Part shown: positions 23,084-31,701 of the stretch, one piece after another
How the letters are laid out: every line of letters starts with the position of its first letter
Numbering within the stretch: position 1 is the stretch's first letter
Source of the DNA: Candidatus Poribacteria bacterium
GTDB taxonomy: Bacteria; Poribacteria; WGA-4E; PCPOR2b
DNA length: 34,695 nucleotides
Direction: 5' to 3'
Assembly: GCA_022567695.1 (NCBI GenBank)
Contig: JADFGN010000011.1
Coordinates: 1-34,695, forward strand
Notes under the pieces: model-generated
What the model was told of the DNA's origin: nothing
Database searches by the model: none
Seen by the model: only the letters and a program-made list of their open reading frames with translations
Translations under genes and position numbers: made by a program

Positions 23084-24559
23084 ATGAGTGCGAAGAGAAC
23101 TTCAGGTGCTTTTATGACATCGTTAATTATTCACGGTGTCATTATCATAATTGCCGGTTTGATTTTAGTTTCCCAAACCCAACAGTTCAAAGATCTTGTT
23201 GGCGCGGATGTGCTAAAAGCCAAAGATCCGCCCAAACCCAAAGTCAGAAAACCGGTCGTCAAACCCATTATCAGACCCACCGTTCCGACCGAAAGTACCA
23301 TCATTGTCGAACCGGTTCAGGTTCAACCCCGCGTCACGACCGCCTTCGTTAGGATTTCAAATGTCCAACCCCAGACCGTTTTGGAATTCTCAAACAAGGT
23401 CGTGAGAATTGACGCCCCTCTGAATCCCAACGTCCCGAAAGTGGTCAATCCTAACGCCCCGGTGCCACAGGTCGTCACTCATGCAGACCTGCCGGTTTCA
23501 GATGCCCCAGGCGCATTGGCATTCTCTGCTCCCGTGGCTTCTGCCCCAAGTGCAGGACCTGCCAACATTGGTCGTGGGATTGGTGGTGTGGTTCAAGTGA
23601 AAGTCGCTTTCGAGCGTCCCCCCGGACTCACCATGGTTGAGCACGTTGGTGCTGCTGCCGATGCGTTGGGTGATGTGGTTGAAAACATCACGCTCGGTAA
23701 TGTTGAAGTGCCCCCGCTGGCCAGAGGAGAACCCGGTGGTCGTGTGATTGGAAAAGGTCGCGACATTCGCGGCGTGTTCCGCTTCACAAGAATTCGTCAC
23801 AGTCTGAGTGACTGGTGGGCAGATGCGTCCTCCCTGAATGCATTGACCAAATGGCTCAACGAGCGGACGAAAATTAAGACCGACATGAACGTTGAAGGTG
23901 GCGCGTTGAAGTTTACCGATGCCAACCTGCATAAGAGCCCAATGGTATTCATGACGGGACACGATCCTGCCTTGGTTCGTTCCAGAAACCTGCTGGGAAG
24001 CAACTATTCCGGTGGTAAATTGGATAACCGTTTCTCCGAAACCGAAGCCGCTGCCCTTCGCCGTTATTTGGTGGAAAAAGGTGGATTGATGGTCTTTGAC
24101 GACTGCGGTGTGAACGCACCTGCCCAAGCGATGATTCGCTTATTCCTCGCTCAGATGCGTTATGTCATGCCGGAATTCCAGGTTGAAAGAATTCGAAACG
24201 ATCACGAAATTTACAATAACTTCTATGAGATGGGTGGTCCTCCGGTTGGATTTGACATCTTCTGGTGGGGTACACGTCCACCGAGACGGAATTATCTTGA
24301 AGGAATTTCCGTCGGTGAAAAGTTGTCTGTGATTGTGGTACGTCGTGACTACATGTGTGCGATGGAATCGGTGAGTTTGCCAACTCGTAGTGTGCACTAC
24401 TCGCCGGGTGTGTATCGTTTCATGACCAACGTTGTGGTTTACTCGTTGACGACGGGTGACATTTCCGACTACTCGGGTTATATCCCCGAAGATATGTTGG
24501 CACAGAAATTGCTACCCACCAGCGCACCGGAAGCATCAAAGATTGGTGCTGTTGAGTAA
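23084..24559 (+). CDS. TonB-like N-terminus fused to a DUF4159 domain
   Basis: A 491-residue protein with an inner-membrane anchor like TonB (residues about 10-30, MTSLIIHGVIIIIAGLILV). It is followed by a Pro/Lys/Val-rich periplasmic stretch (about 47-200) with repeats of K-P-x-V-x-K-P and P-x-V-P-x-V type. The C-terminal half (about 245-460), starting FRFTRIRHSLSDWWADASSL, with PMVFMTGHDP, RRYLVEKGGLMVFDDCG, then AMIRLFLAQ and ending in RFMTNVVVYSLT, fits DUF4159, a glutamine-amidotransferase-like fold lacking an obvious catalytic Cys-His pair. The start is taken at 23084 after GGAGG; an ATG at 23036 is the alternative. It stands alone between terminators, without exbB or exbD. Confidence 0.8.
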   Translation: MSAKRTSGAFMTSLIIHGVIIIIAGLILVSQTQQFKDLVGADVLKAKDPPKPKVRKPVVKPIIRPTVPTESTIIVEPVQVQPRVTTAFVRISNVQPQTVLEFSNKVVRIDAPLNPNVPKVVNPNAPVPQVVTHADLPVSDAPGALAFSAPVASAPSAGPANIGRGIGGVVQVKVAFERPPGLTMVEHVGAAADALGDVVENITLGNVEVPPLARGEPGGRVIGKGRDIRGVFRFTRIRHSLSDWWADASSLNALTKWLNERTKIKTDMNVEGGALKFTDANLHKSPMVFMTGHDPALVRSRNLLGSNYSGGKLDNRFSETEAAALRRYLVEKGGLMVFDDCGVNAPAQAMIRLFLAQMRYVMPEFQVERIRNDHEIYNNFYEMGGPPVGFDIFWWGTRPPRRNYLEGISVGEKLSVIVVRRDYMCAMESVSLPTRSVHYSPGVYRFMTNVVVYSLTTGDISDYSGYIPEDMLAQKLLPTSAPEASKIGAVE

Positions 24560-24601
24560 TAAAGGCATATTGTTCAGGAACTTTGGAGTCATCTAATCAA
24601 C

Positions 24602-24633
24602 AAAAAAGCAGCCATTGACGTGGCTGCTTTTTT
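24602..24633. terminator. Bidirectional terminator between convergent genes
   Basis: AAAAAAGCAGCC and GGCTGCTTTTTT form a perfect stem with an eight-base loop and T runs on both strands. It serves the DUF4159 gene (plus) and the CotH-like gene (minus), whose stops flank it. Confidence 0.92.
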
Positions 24634-24656
24634 GTTGCGTTTAAATTTGGTTACGG

Positions 24657-26051
24657 CTAAAGCGATTTGATATGTCCATCCATCCACTGAACCCGATTCC
24701 TCAACCAGGTTTTCAATCTGTCAACCTCTCCCTCATAGGTGCGAGGATAAGGATATTGATTGGGCCATACATACTGTCCAAGGATGCGCCATCGCTGAAA
24801 ATTTCGCGGGTGTGCTTCCGCGAGGTATTCAACCGTTTGATCAATCATCTTCACAATATTTGAAAGTGCAAGTTCATTTTTTATCAACTCGTTCCACCGC
24901 TTGGTGAGTTGCTGTTTGAAGTTTCTATCTTTAAGGAGCCGATGCCACCAAAAAGGAACTGGTCTCGTATGAAGCAACCAACCATTAGGTTTCCAACCAT
25001 CAGAATAATTTGCATTCCCCATCGATAAGTTAAAATCCCAAACGGGCCCCATCCTCAACTTCCCACCCCTGTCTCTGTGCATGTATGTGCTGATATGAAA
25101 CGCATCAATGTTTCTGAAAAGCTCGTTGATGATGAAATAGTCGATAAAAGAGCTTGTATCAATATATTTCGCATAGCCGCGCTTAGGGTCTTTGATTAAC
25201 GCAGTTTCAAAGGCATTCATATAGTTCTTAATCCATGCTTTTTGGGCATCATTAATCTGGTTGCCCTTCGGATAAACATGAATGAGTTGCGTGCCAAAAT
25301 CGGTAAAAAAATAGCTGTCATACGGATCGATCTTGTCGATCTTAAGGATATACCCGCCTGTAATTTCAAGGGGTTCATGGTGAGTTGGCTCCAAAGATTG
25401 AATATCAATCCTGTCTTTTCCTCGCTTGATCTTTTCCATGAGCAGATAGACACCGGCGTAGTGCCGCTGCGTGATTTTTGCCTCCCCTGTATGATTCATA
25501 AACAATTCAACAAACTTCGCTCTCGGAGCATACCTGCCGATTTGATTGCTGAAATGATAAGCCAAGAAATTTCGAATCAGCGTTTTGTCCGAATATGGGG
25601 CATGTAGTATCCAGTCCGATTCCGCTGGCAAATTTAATAACGGGGCATCCACAGCTTCGCCGTTGTCTCCCACAATCTCAAATCCGTACTGTTTTTTAGG
25701 AAACATTTGCGAAGTTTTCCCTCTGACTTCTATGCCGATTTTACCTTCAAAGTGGACGTGGGAACTTTTCACAGAATTTCTTCCTCCAGACTCGTCGTAA
25801 ATGATTGTCAACTTTGCATGGATTTTTGGCTCGTCAGGAATCCATTTGCCAGATGTGTCAACAATCACGATTGGCAGGTTTGAGGTCAACGACCATTTTC
25901 GGAGAACGGACGGCGTCGATTCTCGGCGAGGGGTAGGCGCGGGGTTTGAGTTCCTGCCAGTTCTGCGGGTGTCGCGGTTGCCCTCGGTTCTGCAACACAG
26001 CAGCACAACACTCAAAAGCAGAAGTACAGTTGCTTTATTGCATAACATCAT
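24657..26051 (-). CDS. CotH kinase family lipoprotein
   Basis: A 464-residue exported protein. The N-terminus has a hydrophobic signal (ATVLLLLSVVLLCC) with a Cys pair, probably a lipoprotein signal. A strand-rich domain follows (LPIVIVDTSGKWIPDEPKIHAKLTI, about 59-83). The CotH-like kinase core is next: IEVRGKTSQMFPKKQYGFE (about 107-125), ESDWILHAPYSDKTLIRNFLAY, then YAGVYLLMEKIKRGKDRIDI and MGPVWDFNLSMGNANY, where the Asp of VWDFN is the likely catalytic metal ligand. Bacillus CotH is an atypical kinase that phosphorylates spore coat proteins. In this kind of organism the role is more likely in surface or exported protein modification. The ATG follows AGAGGGG. Confidence 0.88.
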   Translation of the reverse strand: MMLCNKATVLLLLSVVLLCCRTEGNRDTRRTGRNSNPAPTPRRESTPSVLRKWSLTSNLPIVIVDTSGKWIPDEPKIHAKLTIIYDESGGRNSVKSSHVHFEGKIGIEVRGKTSQMFPKKQYGFEIVGDNGEAVDAPLLNLPAESDWILHAPYSDKTLIRNFLAYHFSNQIGRYAPRAKFVELFMNHTGEAKITQRHYAGVYLLMEKIKRGKDRIDIQSLEPTHHEPLEITGGYILKIDKIDPYDSYFFTDFGTQLIHVYPKGNQINDAQKAWIKNYMNAFETALIKDPKRGYAKYIDTSSFIDYFIINELFRNIDAFHISTYMHRDRGGKLRMGPVWDFNLSMGNANYSDGWKPNGWLLHTRPVPFWWHRLLKDRNFKQQLTKRWNELIKNELALSNIVKMIDQTVEYLAEAHPRNFQRWRILGQYVWPNQYPYPRTYEGEVDRLKTWLRNRVQWMDGHIKSL

Positions 26052-26094
26052 CGTAAACCCCTCTCTGGTTTCGAGCAGTATTTTATAAAAAGTT

Positions 26095-26169
26095 AAAAAG
26101 TGTAGCGGACAAACTCCGTACTCGAAGTTACCTTAACGGAGCAACAATTTACGCCACGATACACTTTTT
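26095..26169. repeat. Hairpin abutting the methyltransferase stop codon
   Basis: AAAAAGTGTA (26095-26104) and TACACTTTTT (26160-26169) are perfect inverted repeats enclosing an inner CTCCGT/ACGGAG pair. On the minus strand the structure starts at the stop codon of the homocysteine methyltransferase-like gene and ends in T-rich sequence, so it may act as its terminator. Confidence 0.6.
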
Positions 26170-27070
26170 ATTGTCTCGACGTTTTGCTAAGCACCTTCGC
26201 CATTGCCCGAAGATGTTCAGGACCAGAGCCACAACAGCATCCAATGTAGTTGACACCGATCGCCGCTGCTTCGCGGGCATAGTCCGCCATATGGGTTGGA
26301 GCGAGTACCCGTTTCGGCCAGTCGCGAACACCATGAAGATGTGTGTAGTCAGGCCAGCAACGGAAGCCAATCGGTTGCATGGCCATAGGCCCCTCCACTG
26401 CCTCCCGCATCCAGCGCATTAGCGGCAACATTCGGGAAGGCTCCCGCATGCAGTTAATTCCGACGACGTCTGCCCCCGCCGCTTTGAGTTTTCGAGCACA
26501 CTCGCCCAGTGATACATTGTCATCGGTGGTTTCTTTTTCCTTAAACGACGCTGTGAACATGACAGGAAGTTCGGTAGCCTTTGCGGCTTCCAATGCTACC
26601 AACATATCATCCATCCACATGAAGGTCTCGACAATCAAGAAATCTACGCCGAAGTCAGCAAGAAGGTTGCATTCTTCTTGATACAACCCGCGTGCGTCGT
26701 CAAGGGTCAATCCCGCCTGCGCTAATCCCTTTGAACCGACTGCCGATCCGACGGAGCCCGCAACTAAAGCTTGGTTGCCAGCCACCTCTTGAGCCAAAGC
26801 AACAGCACGTTGATGGATTTCCACATAATGCTCCGCCATACCAATCTGCTCCAGCCGATTGCGTGTCCCCTGAAACGTCTGCGCTTGAATCACCTCTGCA
26901 CCCGCATCGAAGAATTCTTGGTGAAGTTGTCGAATTGCGTCTGCGTGCGTGAAGATAGCATAGGGCGTGTAACCTTCCATCGGCACGCCGCGCTGCTTGA
27001 GAATGTAAACATAACCCCCATCACCTAACACGGGACCTTCTGCAAGTTGCTCCAAAATCGGTTTGGGCAT
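26168..27070 (-). CDS. Homocysteine S-methyltransferase family protein
   Basis: A 300-residue zinc-dependent methyltransferase of the Hcy-binding family (BHMT, MmuM and MetH N-terminal domain type). The barrel start LAEGPVLGDGGYV is followed by EVIQAQTFQGTRNRL. The zinc ligands appear as Cys in GINCMREP and the Cys pair in IGCCCGSGPEHLRAM near the C-terminus. It transfers a methyl group to homocysteine or a related thiol. The donor cannot be told, although the lack of a cobalamin domain argues for a small methylated donor. The ATG at 27070 is chosen because AAGGAG lies eight bases upstream; the in-frame GTG at 27079 would sit on the ribosome site. Confidence 0.88.
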   Translation of the reverse strand: MPKPILEQLAEGPVLGDGGYVYILKQRGVPMEGYTPYAIFTHADAIRQLHQEFFDAGAEVIQAQTFQGTRNRLEQIGMAEHYVEIHQRAVALAQEVAGNQALVAGSVGSAVGSKGLAQAGLTLDDARGLYQEECNLLADFGVDFLIVETFMWMDDMLVALEAAKATELPVMFTASFKEKETTDDNVSLGECARKLKAAGADVVGINCMREPSRMLPLMRWMREAVEGPMAMQPIGFRCWPDYTHLHGVRDWPKRVLAPTHMADYAREAAAIGVNYIGCCCGSGPEHLRAMAKVLSKTSRQ

Positions 27071-27104
27071 GAATTTCACTCCTTATCTTCGATTAATTAA
27101 GGTA

Positions 27105-27173
27105 ACCGTTCAGGTGGAAGGGTGAACTCGTCTCCGGGCTCGACTCCCCCGCCGAACTCTGCTCCTGAACGGT
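27105..27173. repeat. Palindromic element, family E, carrying the 22-bp segment
   Basis: ACCGTTCAGG (27105-27114) and CCTGAACGGT (27164-27173) are perfect inverted repeats. The shared 22-bp segment (27126-27147) lies in the loop. A partial relative, ATCGTTCAGGTA, occurs at about 31632. The element sits 20 bases beyond the ADP-ribosylglycohydrolase stop and 34 bases before the methyltransferase start. Confidence 0.7.
27126..27147 (+). repeat. 22-bp segment shared with two other repeats, site 2
   Basis: Identical over 22 bases to 31728-31749 (24 with flanks) and to the reverse complement of 2941-2962. It lies inside the loop of a family E hairpin. Confidence 0.8.
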
Positions 27174-27192
27174 AAACATAAATTTTAGCACA

Positions 27193-28317
27193 TCACTCAT
27201 TGAATACCGTTGCGTAGAAATTCTCTGCACTTGCAACGAGATCGAAACCGTAAACGGTTCGATTGGCCTTCAGGACTGCGCTGACCCACTCATCAGGGAG
27301 TGCTGACAACCCACGCATCGCGCCGACAAGTGCCCCTGTCACATACCCGACGCAATCAATATCCCGCAATTTGAGAAGCTTGCCATCCGGCGTTAAGATG
27401 CGATGATTGCATGCCATGAGGATGGAACGCATCGGATGGCCGTTTGTACGATAGATGATGGTCATCGGTACGCAGAGAACGTCAACTGGATCAAAGACGT
27501 GAAGGTGTTCGCATTCTCGTGCCAATACATTCATTAACATCCGATCGCTTTCTACGCCATCCGCCAATTCAAAGAGGTGTTCTAATCGTTTAGTCATCTG
27601 ACGTCCTGTGAAGCCATTGAGAATGGCTGCGTAAGGATTGATGTCTGGAGCACGTTGGACAATCTCTCGCGGGGAAAGTTGACCCTCCACGCTCATCGCA
27701 ATCATCGTTGCTAGCATTGCTGTTGCATCTTTCGCATAGCCAAGGTCACAGAATGCAAGCTCAAATGTTTTTTCGTAGGCCTGTTGAGGTTCGCCTGCCC
27801 ACAGCAAGCCTGCCGAAGATAGAACCAGTAGGCCAACAATCGCGGGAAAGCCTCCCCAAAAACAGTCACTATCCAAAACGTGAACAGGGATATCAGAGTG
27901 TTCGTCTGACGGAATGCCAAGGTATCCTGAGCAGCGAGAGTACCAGGGTCGTAATTGCTCTCGTGCTAGAGTGATATATTTGGGGTAGTACCGTTCAACA
28001 TGCCGGTACCGTTCGATGTATTCCTCTGCGAGGATGTGAGCGTTTATTTTTCCGCGATGTTTAATCACACTTTCCAAAAAGATCTGGTTGTAACGAGTAT
28101 CATCCGTACCTGTTCCTTTTGGTGCGTTATCTACCCATACGCCATGTGGACTTGCAGACCTACGGTATGGTCGCATGTCGTCGATCCAATCAGCACCGTT
28201 AAGCTCCGTTCTCACGCGCTCGGCGGTTGCCATTTCAAGGGGTCCCCCGATGCTATCGCCGATACTCGCTCCAACTACACAACCTAGCACTTTATCTAAT
28301 TGTGAATCAACTTTCAT
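27193..28317 (-). CDS. ADP-ribosylglycohydrolase family protein
   Basis: A 374-residue member of the ADP-ribosylglycohydrolase (DraG/ARH) family. It opens with LGCVVGASIGDSIGGPLE (about 11-28), carries the dinuclear metal motif GTGTDDTR (68-75), and near the C-terminus RDIDCVGYVTGALVGAMRG with Asp319 and Asp321 in place of the usual D-T-D-T. The family removes ADP-ribose from proteins or small molecules in the cytoplasm. Its start overlaps the stop of the Uma2 gene by four bases (ATGA), so it is translated by coupling. The conserved Gly-rich regions suggest an active enzyme; its target, and any partner ADP-ribosyltransferase, are not in the window. Confidence 0.88.
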   Translation of the reverse strand: MKVDSQLDKVLGCVVGASIGDSIGGPLEMATAERVRTELNGADWIDDMRPYRRSASPHGVWVDNAPKGTGTDDTRYNQIFLESVIKHRGKINAHILAEEYIERYRHVERYYPKYITLAREQLRPWYSRCSGYLGIPSDEHSDIPVHVLDSDCFWGGFPAIVGLLVLSSAGLLWAGEPQQAYEKTFELAFCDLGYAKDATAMLATMIAMSVEGQLSPREIVQRAPDINPYAAILNGFTGRQMTKRLEHLFELADGVESDRMLMNVLARECEHLHVFDPVDVLCVPMTIIYRTNGHPMRSILMACNHRILTPDGKLLKLRDIDCVGYVTGALVGAMRGLSALPDEWVSAVLKANRTVYGFDLVASAENFYATVFNE

Positions 28318-29102
28318 TCATTGGTTGTCCGGGTTTGATTAAGTAAGGCTCGGAGTTGAATTAACTCAGCTTCGGCTTGCCGCCGGGCTAAAGCTTCCTG
28401 TTGTACTCTTTCTTCAGCTTGTTGTGCCCTTGTTTCAGCTTGTCGTCGGGCTTTCGCCTCCTGTTGTGCCTTCGCTTCAGCTTGTTGTGCTTTCACCTCC
28501 GCTTGCTCCACCGGTTTCAACACCCAGTTTTTCGTCAAGGGATCGTATAACCTCAACACACCAGTTTCCTCTCCAAGTTCTAAGCCTAAAGTCTGTGAAG
28601 GTAATCGATTTCCAACGGTTTGAATTGGAGAATAGATGCCATCAACAAGACGATAGCCTTGAAGAGAGGGCTGCAAATATTGCCCATCGGGGTCATACAG
28701 GTAATACTCTTTGACACCAAGTATTCGCGCGTACAAATCTTTTTTCTCTTTCAAATCCTTCCGGTAAGTCTTTTTGCTGGAGAGCTCGATGACAAAGTCA
28801 GGCCCTTTTCTTTCTTCCCATAGCAAGTATGTTCGACGCGGTTTTTTTTCGACTCCGAAGACCATAAATACATCAGGAGCAACAGACTTTCTAGGATTTC
28901 CTTCCTCATAGTATAAAAGCAGGTTTCCTGATACATAAACATCAGGGCGATCTTTAAAGTGATTTCTGAGTATATCGATTAAATCAACCATCAGGTCGCG
29001 GTGAGTGTCGGTTTCAGCCATAGGTTCTCCATCCGATTCAGGATAAATCACCGCCTGCTCAGTGGGCAGGAAACGGATTTTGGGTGAAGTTTTTTGTGCC
29101 AT
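28314..29102 (-). CDS. Uma2 family (DUF820) protein with C-terminal coiled coil
   Basis: A 262-residue protein of the Uma2/DUF820 group, which has a PD-(D/E)xK nuclease-like fold. Candidate active-site residues lie in SVAPDVFMVFGV (about 72-83) and GPDFVIELSSKKTYRKDLKEKKDLYARILGVKEYYLYDPDG (about 99-139), with the E-L-S-S-K-K segment supplying Glu and Lys. The last 60 residues (AEVKAQQAEAKAQQEAKARR and similar repeats) form an Ala/Gln/Arg coiled coil typical of the larger members. The function is unproven; these genes multiply in cyanobacteria and Poribacteria. GGAGGAGAT precedes the ATG, and translation continues into the ADP-ribosylglycohydrolase gene by a four-base overlap. Confidence 0.88.
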   Translation of the reverse strand: MAQKTSPKIRFLPTEQAVIYPESDGEPMAETDTHRDLMVDLIDILRNHFKDRPDVYVSGNLLLYYEEGNPRKSVAPDVFMVFGVEKKPRRTYLLWEERKGPDFVIELSSKKTYRKDLKEKKDLYARILGVKEYYLYDPDGQYLQPSLQGYRLVDGIYSPIQTVGNRLPSQTLGLELGEETGVLRLYDPLTKNWVLKPVEQAEVKAQQAEAKAQQEAKARRQAETRAQQAEERVQQEALARRQAEAELIQLRALLNQTRTTNE

Positions 29103-29168
29103 CGGTCAATATCTCCTCCCTTGATGCGTGAAATGTAAATTTAGAGATTTCAATTTTTGTATCTTTGA

Positions 29169-30188
29169 TTATTTTACTTTCGCTTCAACCTCTCTCCATA
29201 CCATATCAACTGGGAGTTTTTTCATGCACTCCCAACCGATCTTGCACTTATGGGCACTACAGGGCCAACACGGCATATCGCGCCGCACAACCGTTGCTTT
29301 GTCACTAAGCGGCTTCCAGACGACGTGGTCGGTGGGTCCAAAAAGTGTGACCATCGGCACGTCCAGCGCAGCGGCGATGTGCATCGGACCGGAGTCGTTG
29401 CACACCACGAGGTTACATTGTTTCAACAACGCAGCAAGTTCGCGGATGGACTTGGGCGCGTATGCAATCGATGCCGACTGCATCGATTGCCGAATATTTC
29501 GATCGAGTTCAGCTTCTCTAGGACCTCGTAAAATCAGAATCCTTGCGTTATATTCCCGCACAAGCTGATCGGCAATTTGAGCGTAACTCCCCTCGGGCCA
29601 CCGTTTATCGAACGAGCTTCCACCGGGGTGAATGCCAACTATAAAGTCATCGGGAGTAATACCCCAATCGGAAAGTTGGCACTTCGCATGCGCAATCTCA
29701 TCGTCCAGTAGATTGAACACGAGTCGCCGATCTCCGCCGCCTTCGCAGATTAACTGAACCAACTCTAGATTCCGATCGACCTCATGAACATTGCCCTTCT
29801 GATACTCTCCCTTCCATGCGTGAGTCAAGGTGTGCTTAAACCGCTTGTGATAGCGTCCCAACCGATACCGCGCGCCGGACAAAAACGCTACAAAATTAGA
29901 CCATGAGGCGGTTCGCATTGCGATGGCGAGGTCGTACTTCTCTCGGCGAAGGTCATGATAAAACCGCAACCGACTCCCTACCTCCCGATCGAAGATCAGG
30001 ACGCAATCGACGTCGGGATTGCCGATCAGCACGGGGGCGTTCAGCGATCGAGCCAGCACAGCGATTTCTGCATCGGGATAGTTCTGACGCAACAACGCAA
30101 TGGCGGGTGTCGAATTGAGCAGATCGCCGATGCCATCGTTGCGGATGATCAGGATTTTGCGGACGTTAGGAAGAGGTCGATTGGGCAT
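29169..30188 (-). CDS. Glycosyltransferase family 9 (ADP-heptose:LPS heptosyltransferase-like)
   Basis: A 339-residue GT-B fold glycosyltransferase. Family GT9 features are the N-terminal IRNDGIGDLLNSTPAIALLR (about 14-33), VGIHPGGSSFDKRWPEGSYAQI (about 184-205) for the sugar-nucleotide site, and CNDSGPMHIAAALDVPMVTLFGPTD (about 263-287). Enzymes of this family add heptose or another sugar to the LPS inner core at the cytoplasmic face of the inner membrane. The C-terminal Cys-rich part (PCWPCSAHKCKIGWECM) is common in GT9 proteins. The ribosome site is weak. It is likely a single gene, separated from its upstream neighbour by a long palindromic repeat. Confidence 0.9.
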   Translation of the reverse strand: MPNRPLPNVRKILIIRNDGIGDLLNSTPAIALLRQNYPDAEIAVLARSLNAPVLIGNPDVDCVLIFDREVGSRLRFYHDLRREKYDLAIAMRTASWSNFVAFLSGARYRLGRYHKRFKHTLTHAWKGEYQKGNVHEVDRNLELVQLICEGGGDRRLVFNLLDDEIAHAKCQLSDWGITPDDFIVGIHPGGSSFDKRWPEGSYAQIADQLVREYNARILILRGPREAELDRNIRQSMQSASIAYAPKSIRELAALLKQCNLVVCNDSGPMHIAAALDVPMVTLFGPTDHVVWKPLSDKATVVRRDMPCWPCSAHKCKIGWECMKKLPVDMVWREVEAKVK

Positions 30189-30236
30189 GGAATATAGTGG
30201 AACCGAGATTCAAGATTGATGCATGAATTCATTCGC

Positions 30237-30471
30237 CGACTTTTTCACTTAGGGACCTCTCCCCCTGCCCCTCTCCTGTGAGGATTCAGGGGCGGACAGT
30301 TTCATATTTGAAAACATGAAGGATCAGACGTAGAGCGAGCCGCTGGCTTGTTCATTGGCATTCTGAACGGGCGAGCCGCCCGCTCTACACCGAAGTGTCC
30401 GCCCCTGAACCTCGCAGGGAAGGGGGGGGGTTAGGTCTGACTGCATTCGGATGATAACTGAAAAACTCGTA
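30237..30471. repeat. Long palindromic element, family C, copy 2
   Basis: The outer ends GACTTTTTCACTTA and TAACTGAAAAACTCGTA match copy 1. Within are nested inverted repeats: CAGGGGCGGACA with TGTCCGCCCCTG, a CCCCTCTCC/GGGAAGGGG pair, and GTAGAGCG with CGCTCTAC around a loop. The whole 235 bp could fold as one extended hairpin. It starts three bases past the stop codon of the beta-barrel gene on the minus strand and has no coding capacity. Confidence 0.75.
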
Positions 30472-30474
30472 ATA

Positions 30475-31608
30475 TTAAAATGTGGAAATCAATGCGCTAC
30501 TTATAGCCAATCCCTGCAAATCAACAGTATCATCTTTCATGTAGCCTTGTGATAGCCTCGCTCCAATCTCTAGTGTCAGACTGTCTGTGAGACCCCTTCT
30601 GAATCCACCGCCGATGCTCAAAACATTGGCTTTTCCCTGTCCTTCGTTTTGCAACCGACGTTGATTTTCTATGAGTCCGTTGAGGGTCAATTTGCGGTTC
30701 AAGCGATAATCGGCGGTGAGCGAAAGCAGGATACGATGCCCTTGCTGATCTTTGTCCCCTTTGACCAATTCGCCCCCTGCATCCGCAAGCGCATTCTTCT
30801 GGCGAAAGGTATTACGAGAATAGATTGTCGTGGATAAACGCGCATTCCGATAGCTCACGCTATTTTCAACGATCGTTTCTGCCCCCTGTCGAAATTGCTC
30901 AATGCCCTCAAGCCTGTCCGGAGTATATGCCGTGAAGATCAGCCCGCTTCGGACGTGAAACCGTTGGATGTCCCAATTAACGCTCAAAACGCCGCTATAT
31001 TGGTTCCCCGGATTATAGGAAGGCGCGCCCTCGATGTCCAGCGGCTCGTAGGCCGCCTTGTCTAAGTAACTCGTCCCGAATCCAAGTGTGACGGGCCCGA
31101 AAGTGTGGACACCCGCTAAACCGATGCTTGCCCCACGTCCTTCGCCTAATCGCCCGATGCGAAACCGGAGTGTCTCAGAGTAGAGTTGGCGGAAGACCTG
31201 CGCTTCGCTAGAATCTAACCGGCTCTTTCCCGTTGGAAGGCCGATACCACCTGTCAACAATAGCTTCTGAGGGATAAGGCTGTATGAGAGTTTGATTTTT
31301 GTATCTCCAATACCACTCAAACGCTGGCTGTCGGCGTCGGGAGATTGGGTGTCATCCGGCAGCGAAATTGTTGAGATGGCGTTTGCTTCCGAAATAAAGA
31401 GTTGAAAGCGTCGCGAAATTGTGTGGCTGATAAAAAGCGGCAAAGCGAATTGAGTTAATCGCCGCTGATCATTATCTTCTGTCAGCCTCCAGGTCTGGAC
31501 GTACACAGTTGAATAAACGGTAGTGCGATGTCCGTATTGCGCATCTGCGACTTGGATGAGTCCCAACAAAAAACAGAAACAACAGGTGTAATGGTAAATT
31601 CTTCTCAT
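30475..31608 (-). CDS. Predicted outer-membrane beta-barrel protein
   Basis: A 377-residue exported protein with a signal peptide (YHYTCCFCFLLGLIQVADA, cut after about residue 23). The mature part is dominated by alternating amphipathic strands (TTVYSTVYVQTW, SIGLAGVHTFGPVTLGFGTSYLD, RILLSLTADYRLNRKLTLNGLIE) and ends in a terminal Phe (SSALISTF), the classic sign for outer-membrane barrel insertion. It resembles barrel proteins of the transporter/DUF3187 kind in which GIGDTKIKLSYSL and GGIGLPTGKS blocks recur. It follows the TPR/CsgG-like gene on the same strand. The substrate is unknown. Confidence 0.75.
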   Translation of the reverse strand: MRRIYHYTCCFCFLLGLIQVADAQYGHRTTVYSTVYVQTWRLTEDNDQRRLTQFALPLFISHTISRRFQLFISEANAISTISLPDDTQSPDADSQRLSGIGDTKIKLSYSLIPQKLLLTGGIGLPTGKSRLDSSEAQVFRQLYSETLRFRIGRLGEGRGASIGLAGVHTFGPVTLGFGTSYLDKAAYEPLDIEGAPSYNPGNQYSGVLSVNWDIQRFHVRSGLIFTAYTPDRLEGIEQFRQGAETIVENSVSYRNARLSTTIYSRNTFRQKNALADAGGELVKGDKDQQGHRILLSLTADYRLNRKLTLNGLIENQRRLQNEGQGKANVLSIGGGFRRGLTDSLTLEIGARLSQGYMKDDTVDLQGLAISSALISTF

Positions 31609-31701
31609 CGGTTATCTCTTTGACTTGACGTAATCGTTCAGGTACAGTCTCAAATGCTATGCATGGGAGGGTGAGAGAGCCTCTCCGCCGAACCATAAGA
31701 G

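Noticed and set aside
23498-24127. A 209-codon minus-strand frame opposite the DUF4159 gene
   Set aside because: His/Thr-rich translation typical of antisense reading; the plus-strand gene has a clear start, domains and terminator.
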